The notes beneath the pieces were generated by a model. It had not been told where the DNA came from, did not search any database, and saw only the letters and a program-made list of their open reading frames with translations. The translations under genes and the position numbers were made by a program. Positions 7,389 to 12,057 of a stretch of DNA of 12,057 nt are shown in pieces (within the stretch, counting starts at the first letter, position 1; every line of letters begins with the position of its first letter). This DNA comes from DAOUTY01 sp964453665. GTDB taxonomy: Bacteria > Chloroflexota > Dehalococcoidia > SZUA-161. The stretch is from the NCBI GenBank assembly GCA_964453665.1, contig CAYVQT010000082.1:1-12057 (forward strand), written 5' to 3'.

Positions 7389-7490
7389 TTTTACACTTTG
7401 GCAGATTAATATTAGGGGCAAGGGAGGTGGTTGTATGTGAGGAGAATTATTTGTCCTAGTCAAGCTTAATAAACTAGAGGAGGTTAAAAA

Positions 7491-8309
7491 ATGCCACTGG
7501 GATTTATAGGGAAAAAGGTAAGCGAAGCATTGACTCAAACAATTACAGGTGTAGGAGATGTTGGTAAAGCCACTATCGAGGCTACCCGCAGTAACCTGGT
7601 AGAGGGACTTAAAACTGTTAAAGAGATAATGGCAGAGGCATCGAGCCTTGCTGGTGATACAGTAGCTGGTGCCATACAGGCAGCGAGCAAGGTTGGTGCT
7701 GAGCTGGGTACAACGGCCAAAGGAGCCGTGATCGGCTCAATACAGGCAGTTGGTGAGGTTACCACGGTAACAACCGGTGTTGTAAGCGACACCATACGGG
7801 CGGCAATAAAGGGCACAAGCGAGGTGGGCGGTGATGTCGCGAAAGTGGCGCAAGGCGCAGCTGAAGGCGCACTTAGCGCCACAAAGAATCTCGGTGTCGG
7901 GCTGGAGGATACAGCATTCAGTGTTGCTCGTGGCGCTATTCAGGGTGCACGAGATACAGGTACCGATCTGGCTTCAGTAGCTAAAGGAACTGTTCAAGGT
8001 ACCGTGACTGGAACCAAGGAAATAGGTGGCGACGTGCTCGACGCAGTTCACAGTACAGCACGGGGTACAATAAAAGGTACAGCCGAGGTAGGTGGAGACT
8101 TAGCCATGGTTGCTCAAAAAGCGGTAGAAGGCGCTATAGAAGGAGCTAAGTCGGTAGCAGTTAACACAGAGGATGCTGCATCGGCAGCCGCATCTGGAGC
8201 AGTAGAAGCTGCTGGTGAAATCGGTGAAAGTGCTGTAAAAACAGTGAAGGATGCGCTGTCAGGCACTATCTCAGGAGTGAAGGTAATAATCAAGTCACCC
8301 TTTAAGTAA
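7491..8309 (+). CDS. Amphipathic-helix protein with ten phased 22-residue repeats
   Basis: A 272-residue protein with no recognised catalytic motif, no signal peptide, no cysteine and only two prolines. From residue 60 the pattern G-A-I-x-G-x-x-x-V-G-G-D-L recurs at exactly 22-residue steps (60, 82, 104, 126, 148, 170, 192, 214, 236, 258), and two looser copies may precede it. Consecutive units end alternately near VAQ/VAK and VHS/AFS, so the pattern also carries a 44-residue super-period. A 22-residue (2 x 11) period is the hallmark of surface-lying amphipathic helices in apolipoproteins, synucleins and group 3 LEA proteins, and phasins look similar. I infer binding to a membrane or granule surface, or stress protection, without evidence for which. 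It has a GAGGAGG ribosome site, its own promoter and a strong terminator, suggesting high expression. Confidence 0.85.
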   Translation: MPLGFIGKKVSEALTQTITGVGDVGKATIEATRSNLVEGLKTVKEIMAEASSLAGDTVAGAIQAASKVGAELGTTAKGAVIGSIQAVGEVTTVTTGVVSDTIRAAIKGTSEVGGDVAKVAQGAAEGALSATKNLGVGLEDTAFSVARGAIQGARDTGTDLASVAKGTVQGTVTGTKEIGGDVLDAVHSTARGTIKGTAEVGGDLAMVAQKAVEGAIEGAKSVAVNTEDAASAAASGAVEAAGEIGESAVKTVKDALSGTISGVKVIIKSPFK

Positions 8310-8395
8310 TGAATGAAGGATGCTATTTCTTCAACACCTTTGGTAGTATTAAGACTTAGATAGCCCATCTGGCATGTAGTAAGTAAAAGTGATTT

Positions 8396-8431
8396 AATAA
8401 AGGGCGGACAGTATGTTGTCCGCCCTTTATT
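8396..8431. terminator. Strong bidirectional intrinsic terminator
   Basis: A perfect 15-bp stem (8396-8410 with 8417-8431) and 6-nt loop. The GC-rich core GGGCGGACA is flanked by AATAAA and TTTATT, which give a T-rich end on both strands. It ends transcription of the repeat-protein gene 87 nt after its stop. Confidence 0.85.
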
Positions 8432-8455
8432 CCGTATATATCTCTAATCCTTATT

Positions 8456-8461
8456 TATAAT
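8456..8461 (+). promoter_or_regulatory. TATAAT -10 box placed for a leaderless transcript
   Basis: A perfect TATAAT ends exactly 7 nt before the ATG at 8469, so transcription would start at or next to the start codon. There is no good -35 box and no Shine-Dalgarno site. The strong terminator just upstream (ending at 8431) implies that the next gene needs its own promoter. Confidence 0.45.
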
Positions 8462-8468
8462 AGAGACA

Positions 8469-9461
8469 ATGTTGCATTTAATAGGGAATTGGATTCGAGA
8501 CAAGGTTGAACACTTAAAGTCACAACTATACCCGATTAAAGAACGTCTACTTAAAATCCCAGCAGTTCGACTTGTTGTTCATACAATTCAAGAGTTACAA
8601 GCAGATGATGCTACTCATATGGCTGCTGGGGTGTCCTATTACGCCATTCTGTCATTATTTCCACTAATTCTGGCACTAGTAGCTGTATTAGGTATATTTC
8701 TCCCCTCTGTAACAATACAGGAGGAGATTTTCAGTTTTTTCGAACGTAATCTGCCAGGAACCGTCGATGTGCTGAAAGAGAATATCGATCAGGTTATACA
8801 ACTTAGAGGTGCAATAGGAATAGTAGGTATCGTTCTTCTATTATGGACTGCTAGTGCGATGTTTGGTGCTGTGAGTCGTACAATCAATCGCGCTTGGGAT
8901 GTACATCAGGACCGTCCATTTCATGTTAGAAAATTACGTGATCTCAGCATGGCGTTGGGTATAAGTGTACTATTTTTCCTATCTTTGGGAGCAACATCAG
9001 TCTATTCTATATTACGTAGTACAGACCTGCCGGTGATAGGAACAGCCCTTGATGTTGGGGCAAGATTCATGGCTTTCCTACCTAGTTTTGCCATATTCCT
9101 AATTCTTTACAAATTTATACCTAATACAAGAACCTACTGGCGTTATGTATGGCCGGGAGCATTGCTGGCAGCAGTGCTTTTTGAAATCTCAAAGTCCATA
9201 TTTGTCCTTTACCTGGACCGCTTTGCAACATATGAAATGGTCTACGGCTCAATTGGTTCGGTGATCGCTCTTCTTTTCTGGATTTATGTATCAGCTTTTA
9301 TACTCATTTTGGGTGCTGAGTTCAGTGCTGAATATGGTCGGATGCGTATGGGAGTTACAAGAGGTGTTCTTATATCTAAACATCTTGAGGATCAAAATAA
9401 TTCAGCTGAAAAACAGAAATCCGAATATCCTACAGGTCATAAACGGGATACAGGTAGGTAG
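8469..9461 (+). CDS. YihY/virulence factor BrkB family membrane protein
   Basis: A 330-residue inner-membrane protein with the family signatures: HMAAGVSYYAILSLFPLIL (residues 50-68) in the first helix, LLLWTASAMFGAVSRTINRAW (123-143, list broken by helix end), YKFIPNTR then WRYVWPGALLAAVLFEISK (214-242), and YGSIGSVIALLFWIY then LILGAEFSAEY (259-289). Six membrane helices are expected, near 52-78, 114-136, 159-181, 199-219, 228-248 and 260-284, with a charged cytoplasmic tail after 290. The family was once called ribonuclease BN in error and its role is still unclear. The ATG at 8469 lacks a ribosome site but sits 7 nt after a TATAAT. Its neighbour upstream on the same strand is the repeat protein, separated by a terminator, so they are not one operon. 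Confidence 0.93.
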   Translation: MLHLIGNWIRDKVEHLKSQLYPIKERLLKIPAVRLVVHTIQELQADDATHMAAGVSYYAILSLFPLILALVAVLGIFLPSVTIQEEIFSFFERNLPGTVDVLKENIDQVIQLRGAIGIVGIVLLLWTASAMFGAVSRTINRAWDVHQDRPFHVRKLRDLSMALGISVLFFLSLGATSVYSILRSTDLPVIGTALDVGARFMAFLPSFAIFLILYKFIPNTRTYWRYVWPGALLAAVLFEISKSIFVLYLDRFATYEMVYGSIGSVIALLFWIYVSAFILILGAEFSAEYGRMRMGVTRGVLISKHLEDQNNSAEKQKSEYPTGHKRDTGR

Positions 9462-9488
9462 AAGAACCTGTGTTATTTGGTAAAATCA

Positions 9489-9497
9489 TTCGTTTTT
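9489..9497 (+). repeat. TTCGTTTTT motif, copy 6
   Basis: Reads ATCATTCGTTTTTCAGTTTC on the + strand, 27 nt after the stop of the YihY-family gene. It shares its left flank with copy 3 and its right flank with copy 2. Confidence 0.6.
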
Positions 9498-9534
9498 CAG
9501 TTTCAACTTCAAATTAGGCATCAGCTTTGCATAG

Positions 9535-9568
9535 AAAAAGGGGCGCACGTTTTCACGTGTGGCCCCTT
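9535..9568 (-). terminator. Intrinsic terminator of the right-hand operon
   Basis: On the - strand a stem of AAGGGGC with GCGCCCCTT-side pairing and an inner CACGT/ACGTG stem (loop GAAA) is followed by TTTTT. It lies 84 nt after the stop of the eight-cysteine protein gene and is a good terminator for that operon. On the + strand it may also stop the YihY-family transcript, with a weaker T tail. Confidence 0.7.
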
Positions 9569-9594
9569 ACTTTGGGAGATGCCAACCGATACAG

Positions 9595-9612
9595 CCTCCG
9601 GGGGAGGTTTTT
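9595..9612 (+). terminator. Short GC stem with T-run
   Basis: CCTCC, GGG loop, GGAGG, then TTTTT on the + strand. The stem is only 5 bp but all strong except one pair. It would back up termination of + strand transcripts before they enter the opposing operon. Confidence 0.5.
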
Positions 9613-9652
9613 CAGCACTAACTACTGTCTGATGCTATCACGAATGGCATAG

Positions 9653-9946
9653 TCATTTTTTGGTCTCCTGTGAGCCATCGTAATAGAACGTTCGCACCCG
9701 GCATATTCCGCACCACGTAGTATGACCTCCACGGCATGGTTTCTGTTCGAGCTGGTGATGGCACAACCTGCCTCCAAACCGTAGCCGTTCCAGTAGTTGA
9801 GGGTTATCAAAGAACGTTATCGCCCCGCAGTCCATACAATGCGCCATATATCCCCTCTCCAGCTCAAAGACCTGTGCCTTCGTCCCGCAAGTACAATCCA
9901 TCGTAAATTCGGTCGGCTTCTTCCTGTTTGTTTTCTTCCTGGCCAT
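9653..9946 (-). CDS. Unrecognised eight-cysteine zinc-binding-like protein
   Basis: A 97-residue basic protein starting MARKKTNRKK. Eight cysteines fall in two sets: C18 and C20 (CTC) with C37 and C40 (CMDC), then C62, C71, C79 and C82 (CGIC), with H63, H64 and H75 nearby. This looks like two small zinc sites, possibly zinc ribbons, but I do not recognise the family. The N-terminal lysine/arginine run could bind nucleic acid. The start is set at 9946, not at the longer frame to 10039, because a GGGAGA site lies 7 nt upstream and the stop of the preceding gene is just 1 nt away (TAG, T, ATG). Translation is probably coupled to the coiled-coil gene. It is the last gene of the operon. Confidence 0.75.
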   Translation of the reverse strand: MARKKTNRKKPTEFTMDCTCGTKAQVFELERGYMAHCMDCGAITFFDNPQLLERLRFGGRLCHHQLEQKPCRGGHTTWCGICRVRTFYYDGSQETKK

Positions 9947-9947
9947 A

Positions 9948-11042
9948 CTATTCTCCCAATTGCGGCTTGATAGGAGTCCCAGTCGGCAGGTTAAGGGCCT
10001 GGTAGACACTCTCGTCGTAGACCGCGTCAGGATAGTCACAGCAGGGACACCTTCTTGCCGGCGGCTTCTCGGTCCAGAAACGGGCGCCGGCAGTGGAACG
10101 GTCTAAGCTACCGGTCAAAGCGGAGAGTGGGTTATTGCAGCGGACGAAAAATATCCCTCTCCAGCTTGCCAGACAGTCCATAAGCCCGCTCAGCCCCTGG
10201 TATCGACGGTAGAACCTCCTGAGTCCTTCCTGCTCGCCCAAATCAGCCTGTAGCTGGCCAAGGATGCCTTCCAGCTGCTGGCGCGTCTGCTCAAGGTCGT
10301 TTATCACCGCCTGCCTTTTGTCTTTCTCTGATTGAAGTCTGTCTAAGTCTTGCTTCAACGCTTTCTCCTGGGCTTCGCCCTGCTTCTTCAGCTCGGCTAT
10401 ATAGTCGCTGAGTGTTTGCTGCCCATTTAGCCCTCTGGATAGCTCCTCCCTGGCATCATCATGGCCAGCAAATTCCTGACACAGGTCAAGTAACAGTTTC
10501 AGGCTGAAGCCACGGCTTTCCACTTCGGCCTTCAGTTGGCCCGCAGTGACTATATCCTGCTCAGTCACCTTTGCCTTCTCCCTGCACCGCTCGATATCAC
10601 TGTCAAGCTGCCGTCTCTCCTTCTCTGCCTTCTTTCTGAAAATCAGCAGCCCTTTCTCTTCCCTTTCACACTCTGCATAGACTGACTTCAGCCCCTGATC
10701 TGCCTTTTCGATATCCTCATTTAGCTGGCTTAACCTGTGTTCAGCCTCCTGGTTGTCATTTTGTAGGGCAGAGAGCCTTTGCTTAAGCCTGGCCGTCTCC
10801 GCCTCCAGCTCTTCCTTCTCCAGCAGCAGTTGCTCACAGGCATCGATGGCCTCGTTGCAGGGTATCCCCTTCTCTTCCTCCAGTTGCGCCAGGGCATGGA
10901 CAGCGTCCAAATAACTGGAATCGGCGAGCCTCTTTTCCAGAATCATCAGGTCCTGATACTGCCTCTCGCTGAAGCCGGGGCAGAAGGTCCGGGCCGACCT
11001 GATAATCTCCCTTATTTCGTCGACCGTTAACTCCTCACTCAT
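9948..11042 (-). CDS. Unrecognised coiled-coil protein with C-terminal CPCC knuckle
   Basis: A 364-residue protein starting MSEELTVDEI. After a helical head (residues 1-60), two long heptad-rich, strongly charged stretches (about 65-165 and 210-276) should form coiled coils, broken near 175-205. The C-terminal region (280-364) is different: hydrophobic and tryptophan-containing up to 325, then RRCPCC (331-335), which could be half of a metal site. The architecture recalls SMC-like or RecN-like arms but no ATPase motif is present. The ATG at 11042 shares its A with the TGA stop of the upstream gene (TGATG), and AAAGGAGG lies 7 nt before it inside the upstream gene's end, so translation is coupled. 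Function unknown; a scaffold role for its two partners is a guess. Confidence 0.8.
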   Translation of the reverse strand: MSEELTVDEIREIIRSARTFCPGFSERQYQDLMILEKRLADSSYLDAVHALAQLEEEKGIPCNEAIDACEQLLLEKEELEAETARLKQRLSALQNDNQEAEHRLSQLNEDIEKADQGLKSVYAECEREEKGLLIFRKKAEKERRQLDSDIERCREKAKVTEQDIVTAGQLKAEVESRGFSLKLLLDLCQEFAGHDDAREELSRGLNGQQTLSDYIAELKKQGEAQEKALKQDLDRLQSEKDKRQAVINDLEQTRQQLEGILGQLQADLGEQEGLRRFYRRYQGLSGLMDCLASWRGIFFVRCNNPLSALTGSLDRSTAGARFWTEKPPARRCPCCDYPDAVYDESVYQALNLPTGTPIKPQLGE

Positions 11043-11869
11043 CAATATCCTCCTTTTCCGGCGTATTTCAGCACTATGCGCAGCCCCTCCCCCACGGTGT
11101 GGTCAGCCCTGAGCTCGGGTGATGCGCGCCCGATCAGCAGCTCAGCCTCTGCCGCGGTGTAGGCCATCGCTTCCAGTGCGGCTACCAATCGCTCATGTGT
11201 GCATGGCTGCTGCGCCAGGGGTATATCCCTGGCTGTGCTCTGGAACTGCAGGCCGAGCAGACTTCCTATTACCAGTGGCGCGATGGCCTTGCCCTCCGAC
11301 CCGAAGTCGAGGAGCCAATTGGCCACAGACTTACGCCTGAGCATGGCTGATAATCCAGAGACAAAGTCATCGGGCAGCCGTAAGGGTTCCTTCAAACCGG
11401 GGATGTTCCAGGTGGTGTAGCTGCCGTCCTTGCCGATAATCTCGAAGCGCTCAAGGTCATCGTCCAGCAAGGACCGGAGGAAAGACATCGGCAGAACCAG
11501 CTTCTCGGGCTTGCCCGTTGGGTTCACTATCGTGTACAGATAGGAGTCATCTGCGGTCTTAACCGTTATCGTCCCAGCCAGGTATGCCTGAATGCTGAAG
11601 GTTATTCGGGGAGTCGGCAGTGCTTCATATGCCAGATGTGGCAGAGGCACAAGCCACCATTTGCCGTGCCACCTCACGCTCCGTCCATATCTGCCGTTAA
11701 TGGCGCCGTTAACGCTTTTCTCGGCCTCGGCGCGCAGCCTGTCGCTATCAATCATGGAAGCGAAAAGAGCAGCGATATCCGGTGAGATATCATCTCTCCC
11801 TGCTTCTTCAAAGGCCAATATAGTGGCCTCCCTGAAGTTACCTGCTTTCCTGTAGGGCAAAATCTTCAT
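11042..11869 (-). CDS. Unrecognised protein with RuvA domain III-like C-terminus
   Basis: A 275-residue protein starting MKILPYRKAG. I do not recognise residues 1-220, which look like a mixed alpha/beta globular domain rich in tryptophan and proline around 67-90 (RWHGKWWLVPLP). Residues 225-271 (ERLVAALEAMAYTAAEAELL, then a helix ending in LRIVLKYAG) resemble the small three-helix RuvA domain III / UBA-like fold, with the A-L-x-A-x-x-Y-x-x-x-E-A-E pattern. In RuvA that domain docks on the RuvB motor; here a protein-docking role is inference. The ATG at 11869 has GGAGG 9 nt upstream. The downstream coiled-coil gene overlaps its stop by one base. Confidence in the gene is high, in the domain moderate. 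Confidence 0.8.
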   Translation of the reverse strand: MKILPYRKAGNFREATILAFEEAGRDDISPDIAALFASMIDSDRLRAEAEKSVNGAINGRYGRSVRWHGKWWLVPLPHLAYEALPTPRITFSIQAYLAGTITVKTADDSYLYTIVNPTGKPEKLVLPMSFLRSLLDDDLERFEIIGKDGSYTTWNIPGLKEPLRLPDDFVSGLSAMLRRKSVANWLLDFGSEGKAIAPLVIGSLLGLQFQSTARDIPLAQQPCTHERLVAALEAMAYTAAEAELLIGRASPELRADHTVGEGLRIVLKYAGKGGY

Positions 11870-11951
11870 CAGTCCTAACCTCCGTTCTATCTATTTATCT
11901 ATTGGTCGATTGATACAGAGGATCCTCCCTCACCGTCTGAGCCGAAGTGCC

Positions 11952-12057
11952 TCATCTCTGCCCCTTTCCATCAAGCATAGGGGCAGCGGAGCTGAGGAAT
12001 TCGGCTAGCTGTAGAAAAAAGCCTTGAATATCAAGTTCTTGTAACGCTTGAGGTCGT
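11952..12057 (-). CDS. C-terminal end of an upstream gene (partial)
   Basis: A - strand frame open from the right edge to a TGA at 11952-11954 encodes 34 residues with an amphipathic helical look (ALQELDIQGFFLQLAEFL, then a short tail ending LDGKGQR). It lies 82 nt upstream of the 275-residue protein on the same strand, so it would be the preceding gene of the operon. The piece is too short to name, and chance openness over 100 bases cannot be excluded. Confidence 0.45.
   Translation of the reverse strand, partial: RPQALQELDIQGFFLQLAEFLSSAAPMLDGKGQR
11958..11986. other. 8-bp stem-loop at the end of the partial gene
   Basis: CTGCCCCT (11958-11965) and AGGGGCAG (11979-11986) form a perfect GC-rich stem around a 13-nt loop, overlapping the last codons of the partial right-edge gene. 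No T-run follows on either strand, so it may be an mRNA-stability or weak attenuation element, or chance. Confidence 0.3.

Larger units (their letters stand above)
7120..7490. other. Divergent intergenic region of about 370 bp
   Basis: This AT-rich gap separates two divergent genes. It holds a CTTCGCGAAG palindrome (7258-7267), a CACATGTG palindrome (7283-7290), an inverted repeat TTTTACC/GGTAAAA (7301-7307 and 7317-7323), a good sigma70-like promoter (7361-7388) and a leader of about 95 nt before the repeat-protein gene. The leader has a GGGAGG site at 7422-7427 ahead of a possible 10-codon reading frame (7437-7469). No larger gene is visible. Confidence 0.55.

Noticed and set aside
7535..7882. 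Long - strand frame opposite the repeat protein
   Set aside because: It is the antisense of the GA-rich repeats; low-complexity coding DNA often leaves the opposite strand open.
7491..8309. DNA tandem repeat or CRISPR-like array in the repeat-protein gene
   Set aside because: The 66-bp period is visible only in the protein; the nucleotide units have diverged and there are no identical repeats with unique spacers.
9622..9810. A 62-codon - strand frame overlapping the eight-cysteine gene
   Set aside because: It shares most of its DNA with the cysteine-rich gene in another frame, has no ribosome site and shows no recognisable motif.
9947..10039. N-terminal extension of the eight-cysteine protein
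   Set aside because: It would overlap the end of the coiled-coil gene by about 90 bases. The inner ATG at 9946 has a ribosome site and sits 1 nt after the preceding stop.

Overview
The window most likely comes from a bacterium of the Chloroflexota, probably a Dehalococcoidia-like anaerobe. This is inference. It rests on a tiny double-CxxC protein at the left edge that resembles the DUF5679 family I associate with that group, on an oxygen-sensitive Fe-S flavin reductase, and on bacterial Shine-Dalgarno sites and sigma70-like promoters. No rRNA, tRNA, CRISPR array or transposase is visible.

Left part (1-3400): the end of the DUF5679-like gene runs on the + strand, followed by a long hairpin. 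Facing it on the - strand is a complete 650-residue Old Yellow Enzyme-type reductase (497-2449). Directly upstream of that lies the decayed C-terminal half of a second, related reductase (2463-3336), with frameshifts, stops and a damaged FAD-binding loop.

Middle (3401-7119), all on the - strand: a universal stress protein, a TfoX N-terminal-domain protein, an ABC-2 exporter pair (ATPase followed by permease, stop and start 1 nt apart), and an unrecognised small membrane protein. Then two + strand genes (7491-9461): a 272-residue protein built from ten exactly phased 22-residue repeats, with a clear promoter, strong ribosome binding site and terminator, and a YihY/BrkB-family membrane protein.

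Right part (9653-12057), - strand and visibly richer in G+C: a tight operon of an unrecognised 275-residue protein with a RuvA domain III-like tail, a 364-residue coiled-coil protein ending in a CPCC knuckle, and a 97-residue eight-cysteine protein. The tail of a further gene lies upstream. I do not recognise this cassette as a known system.

Across the window the 9-mer TTCGTTTTT occurs six times, always between genes, and five times downstream of a gene's stop codon in the sense orientation. Together with the 22-residue repeat protein and the right-hand cassette, this is the least explained signal here.
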